64,000 bases of DNA, from the NCBI RefSeq assembly GCF_030247195.1, contig NC_080672.1, forward strand, positions 251,153,556-251,217,555, written 5' to 3'. The notes below the pieces were generated by a model. It had not been told where the DNA came from. It did no database searches and was given only the letters and a program-made list of their open reading frames with translations. A program made the translations under genes and the position numbers. Positions 42,611 to 57,739 of this stretch are shown in pieces. The DNA is from Topomyia yanbarensis (Eukaryota; Arthropoda; Insecta; Diptera; Culicidae). How positions within the stretch are numbered: position 1 is the first letter of the stretch; each line of letters begins with the position of its first letter.

Positions 42611-45600
42611 TGAAATTGCACCCTTCAGATCATTAGTATCCAAGGACGACGAGTAGTTTTAAGACGGCTCAAGCTGATGCATATTAGCAATAAGCTGACG
42701 AAACCTTCTACTCAACTGCGGAAACATAGGAACACGATGGTTGCACGATCAATTTCTGTTGCATGTGAACTTTAAGAATGGAGACAGACTATCCACCGAG
42801 ATTACGCGATTTAGATTTGTTCCATTAGGTCCCCGTGATTTTTGGCATTTCACAGGTCGAATAGTTACTGTATATTCGAACCATACAAAGATAACTAAAT
42901 ATTAAATATTTTCCTTCGTAGGAAATTTATAGCGAACTATAACATTCTATGGGCACATCCAGTAAAACGATTTTAAAATATTATCAAAAATGGTTCTACT
43001 TATCATAATTACAACGAGGGCCGTAAACATTCTGTGCTGACACTGTTCGTGAAACCCCAAATTTTCTCACACCGCTGCCTCCCGAGCATAAGGAAAATTA
43101 CTTTTTAAACCTCATAACCAGACACCAAGTCGCTGCTGTGCTACCCTACTATACCAAGCCAAGCCAAGCGGGAGTAGATATAAAGGAGTTAAATCCCTCG
43201 CCGTTAAACCGATAAACGAGGTAATTTTCGAAAATAGTTAAATAAACAAACCCTAAAAACATCAGACGAAACAGTGCTTCTCTGGCCGTGGAAAGCGACC
43301 GCAAAATCGAGCTAAAAGGAAGATTAGAATTGAGAGAGAAAAAATATAACGGAGGAGGGAAGATGCGTGGGAAACTGTGAGCAGGCCAAACAGTGCAAAC
43401 ATCATGAAGGTATAATCCTTTCTAATTCGAAGCGTAATGGTATTAATTATTATGTATGCAAATAAATAATTATAATGAGGCGATTTATGCTTGGCTAAAA
43501 CGATTCCGTCGAAGGTGATTTTATGGAAATTTATTTGTTCGGTAGAAAAATGTAGCCAGGAGAAAGGATAATCTCGTACGGAAGGATGCTCATTTGGTAA
43601 GTGAAAGGAAGCGTTTGGTAAAGTACGGAAAGAAGATGAATTATTCATTTTGCAATGTGAATTCTCACCCGATGTTTCTATTTGGGCTTAACACTAATAT
43701 TACTTTTGTGGTTTCTGCCTGCGAATTTTGTTTCCTAGACCACTAGCCAAGCTATTAGAGAGTTAATTTAGACATCACGGCATTTGTAGTTGAGAGAAAG
43801 GTGTCGCACATTTGTTCCAGATTAGGATTAGCATTGTTTCTTGCGAATGCGGATGAGGCTATGGACGATCAGCAGATCAATTTCAGTTCCGAAATTCCCT
43901 GGAATAAATTTCGCAGTAATCGCAAAGATTGAACTGCAAGAAGGTGTATATCTTAGATTGTAAGATCCGAACGAACGTGTTAAAAATTGGAAAGCGTCGA
44001 TGCTAAGTTAAGTAAATAGTCCTATGCTCCGGCGATTGATTCGACGCCCATGGTAACTTTTGTGAATGTTGCTAACACTGCTATATATTAAAGTGAACTG
44101 TTTACAGACATCGAATTATGGCTCCCTAGCCATATTTAGGAAGCCAACGCTGTTTTCGTACAAACCGTTAGTTTTTGATGCATAATGTCTTCGGTAAACT
44201 TTCATGGTACTGTGGTTCGGATGCTCATTGTACGGAATTTTAACATATGTAAAATTAAGCTACGTAATGTTCTAGAAAGTTATAATACAATCAAAATGAA
44301 GCAACTTTGTTGAATAAATCATATCACTATCTCTAATGGTTCATGTAGTATGATTTTTAATTTTATTTAGGTTAGGGTGACTCTTAAAAAAATCGGTTTT
44401 GTTATAATATCTTATTACGCATAGCATAGCATAGCATGAACACTTGCACAAATCGTAAGTGGAGTTGCAGAATTGCGCATAGCTTTTGTCATATCCACGA
44501 TTTGCAATGACGTAGACCCGCTTATTTCCACACACCTGGCTACGTCCTTACAACCTTTTTTATTTTGATAATAGTCCGATCATATACTTATCGAAAACAC
44601 TCCGAACCGAAACAGTTTTCATAGATGACGGAGATAATAAAAGGCGTAATGAATGTATATAAACCTATATTGGAAATTATATTAATACTAATAAATTAAT
44701 TCTATTAATACTAATACTAATAGCTCACTGAAAACGATATATTTAACATGGAACATTAACATGGAAAAATCTCACCGGGAACTCCGTGGTGTCTTCATAA
44801 CTTCCGGCGAAATGCTGATACACGCGGGTCTCCCAATATTCCAGCTATGGGCTAAGGGATAGGCTCGATCGTTGCGTGTCTGTTGTTTCTGTGCACCTGC
44901 TCTTCTTTCAGAAGCAGCTTGGTTTAATTCCTAATTTCATGTCTATTTCGAGCTGTTCAGTTTCAGTCATCAATTTCAAGTAAATCGTATGTTCAGAAAG
45001 CGGTATCAGAAAGCTCGAAAATCACCAATTGAACACATTCGAGGGAAGTAACAACAAATATATTCAGAAAGATCAAAGTTAACTTAGTTCAAATCGGTTT
45101 CCAACGGCGCTCCGACCTAACCCAACAGTCGGCAAGAGAGTTTCGAACTTCCGTCTGGATTTCACAATAGCACGCAGAAGCTGTCCCAAAGCCGGTAGAT
45201 CAAACACAGCAACTAATAGTTTTTTGTTGGCATCACGTGGGCAACTGTCCTCCAGGAAACGCTGCTCCTAATGGTTCACTGATGATTAACCATCAAAATA
45301 ACGGTACCGAGGATGAAAAACAAAGTGTTTCTTTCATTTAAAATGCACAGCAAAATACTGACAGCGAAAAAAGCTTCCTTTTCCAGACGAGAGCTCGCCT
45401 ACTCCAAATTCCTGAATTGGAACACGCGCTCCCAAAATAGTCGAAATTTCGCAGATATCATTGCTGTTAGTACCTTCTGAGAACAGAACGACGGCTCTGA
45501 TCATTTTCTAGTGGTGAGCAGGATTCGCGCAAGACCAGGATAGAAACCGAATGCTTGCAATCACTACCCGTTGAATGGGGAGCGATAGTGCGAGCTCCGT

Positions 45601-46374
45601 CAACGCAATAAACGACGGCACGGTGAAAATGTACTCACGCACGGGGTCAGAGTAAAGCTTTGCCATGAACAACCCACAAAAGTTTTGCAAAACGATCAAC
45701 AACACGAGGAGTAAACACGTCTATTAGTGAACGGACAAACAATTAGAGATAGTAGTAACACAATAAGGTTTGAGAATGATTGACAAGACTGTGACCGTTG
45801 ACTCAATCTTTTGACGATAAATACCAAAGCGGACAACGACGGGTTAGATGTTTTTTCTGCGAAATATCTTGAGTAAATTTCGGGAATACGACTGGCGGCC
45901 TAACCATCATGTACTTGTGGATTTCAAGCAGCGTACGATTCAGTGAAACGAAACGAACTGGCAAGATAGCGTTTTAACATGGCTTTTCAAGTAAGCTGAT
46001 TACGCCATACCGGTGGATGACTAAAAATTTAAAGGAAGAATAAACGGAGAGGCATTTGACGTTATATCGATTAAAGCCAGGCGATGCGATTTCAAATTTG
46101 TTGTTCGATATAGCGCTCAAAGGTACGATTCGAAGATTTGTTGTGAACAATATGAAACCTTTTTGGAGCTCTCAAATGTATGTATAACAGACCATTTTCA
46201 AAGTTTTTATTATTTCTATTAGCGTTATCAGATTTTTACAGGAACTAACGTGACTCACACTCATGATTTAATAAGTTATGTCACGATTTTTGTAATATTT
46301 TGTGAGCAGTTGTGATGTTTGCCATTCTCATATTGAATGGTAATGACATTATTAAGAAAATCGACAACCTAAAT
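42611..46374. other. Unassigned, 3.8 kb
   Basis: No gene recognised. Small tandem motifs were noted at 44412-44432 (GCATA) and 44680-44722 (TAATAC). The minus-strand frames at 43262-43648 and 45508-45705 are hydrophobic but carry no recognisable domain. Confidence 0.4.
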
Positions 46375-46500
46375 GATTTTTTTCAGGGATGGCTGAATCA
46401 ATTTACCCAATTTTAACGGTATAACGCTCCCGTATGCTGCTATTGGTTTTTTTCGAAGTTACGGGCTTAAAACACAGTAAATTCGTATATGGTTTTTTTT
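46375..46500 (+). repeat. Fragment of the TGCCTTTCTCAT dispersed repeat
   Basis: The phrases CAGGGATGGCTGAATCAATT, ACGGTATAACGCTCCCGTAT and GAAGTTACGGG match the internal unit of the copies at 49072 and 52355. The ends are missing. Confidence 0.6.
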
Positions 46501-48801
<2,301 letters not shown>

Positions 48802-49071
48802 GGTATTCCACGCAAATTTGCCACGTATTTTTTTTATTTCAACATAGTAGGCGAGACTTTCGAGATTTTTTGTGTTGAATTTCACCATTTGAAAAAAACC
48901 TACTTTTTTCAATCGCTTGTACTGTCAAAAGTAAAGAAGATATCAAAAAGTGCCCAAGACATGAAATGTGCGCCTTTCGGATGATGTATATTAAGACTTA
49001 CTCAACGTATTGGTTTCATAGAAAATATTGAAAAGTTTAAAACAAATAGGTTTTTTAAAACTTGGACATGA

Positions 49072-50272
49072 TTTTTGCCTTTCTCATATAAAGAAAGGCT
49101 ATGCAATCACTGTAAAAATCAACTTTTTAATCGAGGCCCGGAGGGCCGAGTGACATACACCATTCGATTCAGTTCGTCGAGATCGGCAAATGTCTGTGTG
49201 TGTATGTCTGTGTGTGTATGTATGTGTGTGTGTGTGTATGTGTGTGTGTCATTTAAATTCAGACAATTTTCTCAGAGATGGCTGAACCGATTTTCGCAAA
49301 CTTAGTTTCATCTGAAAGGTATAACGCTCCCATAAGCTGATATTGAAAAGTTGATCCGACTTCCGGTTCTGGAGTTACGGGTTGAAGAGTGCGGTCACAC
49401 AGCAAATTCCCATATAAACTGGTACCACCATGATGTTCAAATGATGTAAAACATATTAAAATTGATGTAACATTACTCTAGTTTGCGGGTCTGGATCACT
49501 TATGATTAATCAAAGCAGCTTTGACCACATTGGCCACCTATGACGGTTCATGACGCCCCCGGGGAACCCGCCAAGTTCCTAAGCTAATATCGCACCCATT
49601 CCCCAACGAATTCTCTACCGATTTTTACAAACTTGATTTCAAATGAAAGATACAGTAATACCATTGACTGCTGCTGAATTTCATTCGGTTCTGACTCTTG
49701 CTTCCGGAGTTATAGGGGTGTTAGTAAGCATACACTGGAATTTCCCATATAAATCGGTACAATCGTAATACCTCAGAGGCTAAAAACTATTGAAATGGTT
49801 ACCAATCGTACTTCTAATCGCAGATCTAGATCACTGATTGCCAATCAAACATTCTTTGAATATATTGTCCACTATCGACGATTCCGGAAATCCGGAATTC
49901 CGGGCTTATTCCACAATTAAAGTCACATCAGTTCTTCGGTGATGACTGAACCGATTTTCTCAAACCAAGTCTCAAATGGAAGGTAAAATATGCAGTTGAG
50001 TATTGTGTCGCCAACCCTCCCCCCCCCTTGCCATGCCCTTACACCTCCCTCCTTCATCACTTCCCTCCCCTCGGACCACCCTCAAGCCGGCATTTCATTC
50101 ATCCACCCCGTATACCGAAATAAGATGAAGGATTTCTGACGCATCCTCCACTCCCACTCTACTAACCCCCCATTCCCTCCACTTTCAAACCCATTCCACC
50201 AACATTTCAAAATATAATCACATGAAGGTAACATTGAACTCATGCTGATTAAGCTAATTAAATATTATTCTT
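49072..50272. repeat. Dispersed TGCCTTTCTCAT repeat, copy 2
   Basis: It begins TTTGCCTTTCTCATATAAAG, with GAGGCCCGGAGGGCCGAGTG, a TGTG/TATG-rich microsatellite (49193-49250), and two diverged internal units with CCGACTTCCGGTTCTGGAG and GTTCTGACTCTTGCTTCCGG. It runs directly into copy 3. Confidence 0.75.
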
Positions 50273-50455
50273 TTGCCTTTCTCATATAGAAAGGTTATGC
50301 AATTGCTCCAAAAACCGACTTTCTAACCGAGGCCCGGAGGGCCGAGTCTCATATAACATTCGACTTAGTTCGCCGAGATCGCAAAATATCTGTGTGCATG
50401 TATGTGTGTATGTATGTATATACATACACACATACATGCACACAGCTTCTACTTC
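50273..50455. repeat. Dispersed TGCCTTTCTCAT repeat, copy 3 (5' stub)
   Basis: It begins TTTTGCCTTTCTCATATAGA with GAGGCCCGGAGGGCCGAGTC and breaks off at an inverted duplication of its TGTG/TATG tract (50390-50445). A lone 3' end of the family lies at 56164-56205. Confidence 0.7.
50390..50445. repeat. Perfect 25-bp inverted duplication of a microsatellite
   Basis: 50390-50414 (CTGTGTGCATGTATGTGTGT...) and 50421-50445 are exact reverse complements around TGTATA. Confidence 0.85.
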
Positions 50456-50976
50456 ATATTGAGAATGGTACCAGCACGGCTCACAGAAAGGAGGCTTGCT
50501 ATTCCGCGAATTGACAGTTTTCGGTGACGTCAGAGAAATCGTTGAGATAAACAAACGGATTTCTCGAAAGTTGTTAATATTCAATATTCGAGCTCTTACG
50601 GTGGAAAAAATAGTGTGCAATGGATTTTTGACGTAAATTACGCCATAATTGCACTAGACACAGAGGATATCTAGGAGTACATCTATGTGATTATTAGCGT
50701 TAATCGGGAATTTGGATGCATGCCATAGAAAACATATCCTATCGTAATTTTCTGATCATAGCAAAGGTTTTGGACATCCGCATAGCTTCCTTGTGATTTA
50801 CCAGGTGCCGATCATTCGTTAGCAGCAAACAATATATGAATTTCATGTTATTGTTTTCGCCGACGATTTCTATGACGCGCTCTCGTCAAATGTTTACACT
50901 CTAACGAGCTAGCCTAGTATATGTAAGCCGTGGGTACCAGCAGACTTCGTAGGATGGTTATTGTCACGAAATTTAT
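50456..50976. other. Unassigned
   Basis: No recognisable feature between the repeat stub and the disrupted frame at 50977. Confidence 0.3.
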
Positions 50977-51540
50977 TCACTTTGACTCGGCTACTTTGTT
51001 GACTGTCCTGGTCAGTTGAGCGATTTCCCACTGGAGCGCTTCAATGCTGTCGCGAGGCGGTACTACTGGAAGATTTGTGAGCGTCCCCAATGTGCTCGGT
51101 GGTGTTGATGCGGCGAAGGCCACGGATTTAGAGGCATTCAGATTGGCCAGGGGATGATAGTCTAAAAGCCCATAGTTGAAATGTTGGCTCGGTTTCATGT
51201 CACCACGACGCATTTCGGACAGTACGAGCTGTAAACGTTTCCGTGCCGTGACGATATTGTACTTTTTAATGTGGTGGGCATTTCTAATACAGGAAGCGAC
51301 AAACCAGAACTCCAATTACATGAAGTATGAATCCGTGTTGGATGACGTCTTTACCGGCGGACTCAGTCGTGATAGGTTCAGAGTGTCCACATTGGTTTCC
51401 TGTCGTTGTCCCGGTTCGGCTGGATTGACGGCTCTAGTGCCTACTTTGTCTTCGTTCAGCAGGTTTTTAAAACAGGGTCACAAACGTATAGTAACTCGAT
51501 ATTTTAGAAACTCGGCAGAATTGTTTTCGGCTTGGGTTTG
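50977..51540 (-). pseudogene. Unidentified disrupted protein-coding sequence
   Basis: On the minus strand a frame of non-repetitive, non-transposon-like composition runs from about 51540, with stops near 51480 and 51318, to a TGA at 50977. Segments include NLLNEDKVGTRAVNPAEPGQ, TLNLSRLSPPVKTSSNTDSY, LEFWFVASCIRNAHHIKKYN, ARKRLQLVLSEMRRGDMKPS and DSIEALQWEIAQLTRTVNKV. The stop is followed at once by AATAAA on the minus strand. The amphipathic C-terminus (about the last 25 residues) could be a short coiled coil. The frame after 51318 has no ATG start. It looks like the 3' end of a host-gene copy (processed pseudogene or decayed exon). I do not recognise the parent gene. Confidence 0.4.
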
Positions 51541-51774
51541 ATATTTATTGATTTACAGATTAATCAACATATAGATTATGGACTTAATGATAGCTTTCTA
51601 ATATATTTGAAAAGTTAGATAGCATTCAGCAACGTGGAATGTGAACGTAAAACTTGGAATGATCGATGCAAACCAATGACGTCAAATAGATAATCGAAGG
51701 AATACATTATTGCGGAGAGTTCCAGGGCTTACGTTTACATTTATCGCACTGAGAAACTCGTGACAGTCAATTCG

Positions 51775-52095
51775 ATCGTTCAAAATATCCAAAATTCGAG
51801 CGATATATAGAGGAGATCGCGGTTTACTATTATATCCCGAAACGGAACTTTTGAAGATCTCGATCGGGCCCGAAAGGAAACCAATAACTGAGACCTGACG
51901 TCACAATATTTGACTTACGTCCAGATAACATGCTTGATGTCGTGAGAACCATTCTACAAGCGCAAAGACCGCTTTCCAGAAGTTTAATAGACCAAAGATG
52001 CGTATCCAACGTGCAATAATTCGACATAATCCGGGACATCTCATAAATTAAATTCCAACTCACATTCATCCCCTTAAACCGTTGGAAAAGTGTTA
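51775..52095 (-). pseudogene. I-clade LINE ORF2 C-terminal remnant
   Basis: The minus frame reads FKGMNVSWNLIYEMSRIMSN, YCTLDTHLWSIKLLESGLCA, then after a frameshift KYCDVRSQLLVSFRARSRSS and ISLEFWIF. Each aligns with the C-terminus of the ORF2 in the complete LINE (GMDVGRDFIRVMSRLMSNHY and following). This is the third copy of the family in the window; only the last ~100 codons survive. Confidence 0.8.
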
Positions 52096-52354
52096 GGGGG
52101 TCTTCTACTCTCGAGGCCTAAAATTGAGGACTTTTTTGCGAATAAATTGTAAAGCATATACTCAATAGATTTAGAAACTTTCTTTTTATTTTGAAGATTC
52201 ATGTTTTGAGTTTACAATTTTTCTTTTGAAGACCAAAAGAAAAATCTCTCGCGACCTTGAAACTTCATTGATGACATTGATGTTGAAACTGCATTGGTCC
52301 CGCTTAAGTAAAGTTGTGGCAAATTGGATAACCTGTAATCAGAAAACTCATATT

Positions 52355-53745
52355 TTTGCCTTTCTTAATAGAAAGGTATTGCAATTGCTCTGAAAACCAA
52401 CTTTTTAACGGAGGCCCGGAGGGCCGAGTGAGATATACCATTCGATTTAGTTCGTCGAGTTCGACAAATGTCTGTGCGTGTGTATGTATGTGTGTATGTA
52501 TGTATGTGTGTGTATGTGCGTCTGTGTGTATGTGACCAAAAATGTCATTCATTTTTCTCAGAGATGGCTGAACCGATTTTGACAAACTTAGTCTCAAATG
52601 AAAGATACAACGTTCCCATAGGCTGCTATTGAATTTATAATGGATCCGACTTCCGGTTCCGGAATTACAGGGTGGTGAGCACGATCACACAGAAAATGTC
52701 GAATTTAATAAATTCTGCAATGAATGTATAAAGATAATTTTTTTTCCAAAATATGACCACAACTGCTCCGATTTGTAGTATTAGGTCACTAACAGCCATT
52801 CAAAGTCTTTTTGGTCACATTGGCCACCATCATCGGTTCCGGAAGCCCCGGCGGAAGTATCCAAATTCAGAATAACAGTCACATCGGTGTCTCGGAGATG
52901 ACTAGACCGAATCAACCAAACTTAGTCTCAAATAAAAGATGTTGCGTCCCCGTAAATGGCAATTAAATTTTATCCCGAACCGACTTCCGGTTCCGGAGTT
53001 ACGGGTTGTGGCGTGCGATCACATAGCAAATTGCGATTCAAACCGATACTCTGATGAAAGCAAAAAGGTAAAAATTTCGCTAAAATGTCTCTCAAACAAC
53101 TTAAATTTGCTGTTCTAGGTCACCGACGGCCAAACAAACTTTCGTTGACTACATTGATCACCATAGACGGTTCCGGAAGTGCCGGGAAAAGCGGCCATCT
53201 TTCAAAACTAGCAAACTCATATCAGTTTCTCGGAAATGGTTTCGGCCGATTTTCACAAACTTAGTCCCAAATGATAGCTATATTATCCCCACAGATGTCT
53301 ATAAAATTTCGTACGGATCGCTTATATGGTTCCGGAAATATAGACTCAACCGTCCGGTCACATATGAAATTCCCATATAAGCCGGAACTCAATTTTTTTT
53401 TCAAAGGGGGGACCCATGAAATTTCAGAAATCGATTTCGTATTTTTGATGCCGAACATCTTTAAATTGCATGAAGCGTCGAGATTTTATGTTATCACGAA
53501 AAAATTGTTTTTTATAAAAATCAACATTTTGGGACTTCGCACCTTTTTCAGTTCAATATTACCGTGGCTGTTTTTTCTTTTACAAAATTTTAGAACTCAA
53601 ATAATGATTTCTTTTCTTGTATATTTGTCGTGTCATGAATAATAGTAAAATGTAATATATGCATTTGAAAGCTTTTAATGAATATAAACAACGCAAACAT
53701 TTTCGTGTTCATGGTTGAGAAAGGCACAATTGCACCGCTAGGTGG
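52355..53745. repeat. Dispersed TGCCTTTCTCAT repeat, copy 4, with ~335-bp internal units
   Basis: It opens TTTTGCCTTTCTTAATAGAA and GGAGGCCCGGAGGGCCGAGT, and ends near GAGAAAGGCACAATTGCACC (about 53717). The unit GAGATGGCTGAACCGATTTT...CCGACTTCCGGTTCCGGA recurs at 52561, 52895 and 53233 (334 and 338 bp apart), so the interior is a diverged tandem array. Confidence 0.75.
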
Positions 53746-54089
53746 ATTAAAACAGTTTTTTATAATCATAGTCACGTTGGCTATGTATGTGGGATTTCAT
53801 TTGTTTTATAATTTGTAAAAATTATGTAATGATTTGTGAAAATTTGCAAAATTTGCGTTATTTTTTGGGCTATTAGAGGCCATAAAAATGGAACAAATTG
53901 ATATTTTGCAAATCTCCCTCGAGCAAATATAGCGGTATGTTTTCTGAACAATTGGGGAATTTTTTTTTGAAATCGGACTAGTACTTCTATGAAAAGTCTT
54001 ACTTGACCGCTTAAAAACACTACTTTCGGGAAAACGCGTTTAAAGATAAAGTACGGTGTATAACTCGTAGTAATATTCTAGAGAATCTA
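53746..54089. other. Unassigned
   Basis: AT-rich; no recognisable feature. Confidence 0.3.
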
Positions 54090-54745
54090 TTATACCGGGT
54101 CCGCAGAGCTCACCTTCTTCATCATGAAAATGATCTTGGCTTTGCACATTTTGCTCTCTCTTTGTTGAATTCTGGTCTGTTTTGCCGCGACACCCACTTT
54201 GCGTTCAGAAAGAGTTATACGTTCACTGTCGAGTCGAGTAGCACCTCTTTCAACTTCAGTCCTCAAGATAATTCCCATCACCTCCATAACTTGTAAGATC
54301 GATGAAAATCCTTGGTTGAAGATGCTGACTGCCAAATGAGTCACAACATTGACCACCTGCCTGTCAAAATTTGTGCATGTGTTTTGGCGCTAAGGAACAG
54401 ATTCCACTATTCAGAGACTCATTGATGTTTTGAGTGTGAGCTCCTAAGCATCTTTCTAATAAATCATTAGATGATAGACTTTCTTAGATCCTGACATGTT
54501 CGAAAGTTGCTAAAGTTCCTTTTACTTCAGCCTGACGCCACTTGCACCAACTGTCCTCGCCGGGTGAACACTTTGAGTGTTGGGGATTTTCGTTCGATGA
54601 CGAGCAGTGTTCGAGGGAAGCCCAGATTGCATTCCGCATATGTACTACAGAATTTGAGTTTCTCCGAATCACCAGCCCATAAAATTTTGTTAGCTGGTCG
54701 ATTGATTTGTCCGTCAACTTTCCCTTTCCTTTTTCACCGATACCT
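54090..54745 (-). pseudogene. DNA transposase C-terminal remnant (Mutator/Kolobok-like, tentative)
   Basis: The minus strand reads GKLTDKSIDQLTKFYGLVIR, VVHMRNAIWASLEHCSS, CSPGEDSWCKWRQAE, a stop, LLERCLGAHTQNINESLNSG, then VVNVVTHLAVSIFNQGFSSI and LQVMEVMGIILR with a charged tail. The order (TDK...YG, W..L.HC, C.....SWC, LLERC.G.TQN.NES.N, IFN.GF, VMEVMGI) is one I know from a widespread insect and cnidarian DDE transposase family. I cannot place the superfamily with certainty. Two frame breaks and the absence of the N-terminal half make it dead. Confidence 0.55.
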
Positions 54746-55137
54746 TCTTCTTTCTTTTTTCAGTTTTCGTAATCTTGTTCCCATAGGTTTCTCAACATGT
54801 TCGACGCATTGTTTCTGTCGTACGATAATCTCGTCCCAAAAAAAGGAAACCATCCACAGACGTTCCCATATACAGAAACCGTCAAGAAAGGACCCGTGAA
54901 TTCAATGATATCTATATCAGAATATCAGAAACGGCCGGAGATGGATACCTTTCGGTTCCCAGAAACAAGCTAAGGATTATGATTTTCACCAAATCCTTTC
55001 TGTGACGTATTCTCAACTAACGAAATATACCAAGAGCTTAACAGTATTCACATTATTAGTACATTTTTTTTCAATTCGCTTCTATCACTTAACTTTTTAA
55101 TGAACCAAATGAATATAAAGATTTTATAATTAGGGTA
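54746..55137. other. Unassigned
   Basis: No recognisable feature; it may hold more of the decayed transposase element. Confidence 0.3.
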
Positions 55138-55890
55138 AGGTGGGGCCAATCCGACCGTTTGGTCAACCAAACTCCCCTCTGTTATCGAAAATCGGAAGCA
55201 CTACGCGAACTAATATCAATGTTGTCGTGTAGAACATCGAAAATAATCATAATGGTGGCATGATAGCATTTTATTAGTCTACATTGAGATGCTTAAACGA
55301 CAATAAGTGTGTTTTTACAACTTTTGATTTGATTTTTGTGCATCATTGACTACAGGATATTTCTGATTGTTAAAGTGATTGCATAAAAAATGTAAGTGGA
55401 TTTAAATTCTTTGATTAAAGTCCTACAAAGAGCATAGATGAATTTAGACCAACTCTTTTAATTTTTTTAATTGCATCGTAATGAAAAATGAGACGGTGGG
55501 GCAAATCCGACCTCTAAATAGTGGGGCAAATCCGACCGCTTTTTGCTAAGAAAATATTTATTTATCAAATTGAAATATATTTTTATTATTTTTTAGCACA
55601 ATGGTAATGTGTTTTTTGCGCAATAGTTCATAATTACAAACGAATGACACAAAAACGTGATGAATATAGTATTCGTCGAGCAATTTCTCCGATGCAAATG
55701 GGAATATCTTTACGTACTACTGCTCGTTATTTTGACATTCCAAGATTGACATTGAATTCCATTTTCTTCTTGTTACAATTCAATAATATAACATTCATTG
55801 ATTTATCATTGAAAAACCATAATATCTGGGTAATATCTGCACTAAATCAACTAAAAACATAGGCTTGTCGGGTTTACCCCACTATTTTTG
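55138..55890. repeat. GGTGGGGCAAATCCGACC-type repeat element
   Basis: It begins TAGGGTAAGGTGGGGCCAAT followed by CCGACCG. The same phrase GGTGGGGCAAATCCGACC recurs at 55494 and 55522. Near 55867 the sequence GTCGGGTTTACCCCACT is its approximate inverse, suggesting a TIR element with a decayed right end. No transposase visible. Confidence 0.5.
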
Positions 55891-56163
55891 AAAACAGCAA
55901 CAATGAGCTTTTTCGTAAAACGCTTATATCTCAAAATTTAGCCAAAATGCAAATGGAATGCTATATATAGAAAGTTGCCTAGAAGTTTAACCTTCAATTT
56001 GCTCTGTACTGTACTGTTTTTTCGCATGAATATCTTTAACTTTTCTTCAATCTCTACCCACATCTAATTTTATTTTCAGTTTAAAATTTGAGCCTCCAAA
56101 ATAGATCAGAGCGCCGGGGCAGTTGCCCTCCTCACAGACACCCTTCTCGCCGAGCCTATTGAT
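55891..56163. other. Unassigned
   Basis: No recognisable feature. Confidence 0.3.
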
Positions 56164-56205
56164 TTTCAGAGAGATTGCACAACCTTTTTTATATGAGAAA
56201 GGCAA
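56164..56205. repeat. Lone 3' end of the TGCCTTTCTCAT repeat
   Basis: TTTATATGAGAAAGGCAAAA matches the inverse of the family's start. Confidence 0.5.
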
Positions 56206-57739
56206 AAAGACTGGATGGCTATATTCATAAAACTTCCTACAGTTGCGCTAGTTCATTGCGTACCCCACCTACGCTCAAATACTCTAGCGAAATCTGCTTT
56301 CAGAAGTAGGTAACTGCTCGTTGTGCAGCTATTTAATGTAATTTCCGGAATATTAAAGAAGTAAAAATTTAAACCAATTTTCAGGAAACACATTTGGTTC
56401 ATCTCAGTACATACCTAGTGCCATTCTAAAAAAAACCAATCAACTGATGGACCACCGTTTCAGACTAAGCCTAACAATGTGGGATTTAGTGTTTATTTAT
56501 TATTCTGTGAACTAATCCTTCTTGTGGTTAGACAATGTGTACACAGTAATCTTCTAAATTCGGTACATTTGAGTTGTCAAATATATTAGAATAATATAGA
56601 AATTGTACAGAGTATTACTTTAATAGATTTCAATTTCAGCGAACACCGCGGAGGCTTATTTCATCAATTACATCTTAGTGGAGAGGGCATTGGTATCACA
56701 ATCAGCATTTGGACAGTGCGGGTAATCACAATAATTAAAAGTTTATTACACGGTTGTACAGTAAAGTAAACACTTCTCGAGTCTCGTTTGAGTTTGAAGG
56801 GTGCAAACATTGATCCGAGCAGTGCGTACTTGGTAGAGGAAACCAGATGAAGTGCTCTGCTTTGCCTAGGTCGAATGTCAGTCGGAGGTTGATGGTGACG
56901 AAATGGCCTTGGTGAGGGTGTTTCACCCATCATCGCCAGGCCAGACCCTTTGATTTGCAGGGCGAACGAGGAAAATAAAAGAAAGCTATGGTAAAAGGGT
57001 CATACGGCATGTTTGAACAAATTCTTATTTTCCGTCCACTGACTGTCGAACTGACTGATGTGATGGGACGAGGATGTGAATCTGTCTGAAGAGCGCTAAC
57101 CAATATTTGAAAAATGCACAGCTCAACGAAGGGATCGGTGGGAGAGAAAATGGGGAGAAGGGAATAGCAAAATGATAAACATTTTCGATGTCACTGTGAA
57201 GTATTTGCTCAAGCATTCAATAAAAAGAATTGGTGGAGCACGAAAATATCTATTTAATTTGGTTCGAGTGAGTAATTTATAAGCGTAAGGATTTATTGCA
57301 CTGCGATATGGAATGATAAGAATTTGCTTGATTGTTACACGGCAATCCATGATAACGGAACAAATAGTGTCGGTAGGTCAGCTTCCGCCGGTTTTGCTGA
57401 CTACTAAGTAATCAAGTTACTAGACGAAGAAGTGATAAAACTTATTATTTCTTTATTATTTTTATACAGTCTATTCCTACGATATATGACACGATGCGTT
57501 GTTACGTAAGGATTTTATTTAAATTTTTAGAACACCTCTTCTCATGATTTTAAGTATTTGCAAGCTTTCGCAGAACTCTGCCTCTCCCCTTCTAATAATT
57601 TAAAAAAATTATAATTTACAAATCGTGTCGTATCGTATTGATAAGACAATATACTACGATTTCAGAAAAGTAACATTTGATGAAGTAAATTAACTTCTTG
57701 TATCATTGGACTGGAACTCACTATCATAAAATCTAAGTG
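56206..57739. other. Unassigned
   Basis: No gene recognised. The minus frame at 56664-56933 is Pro/Arg-rich without a known domain. Confidence 0.35.

Noticed and set aside
45508..45705. Membrane protein-like minus frame
   Set aside because: No ATG context, exon structure or recognisable family.
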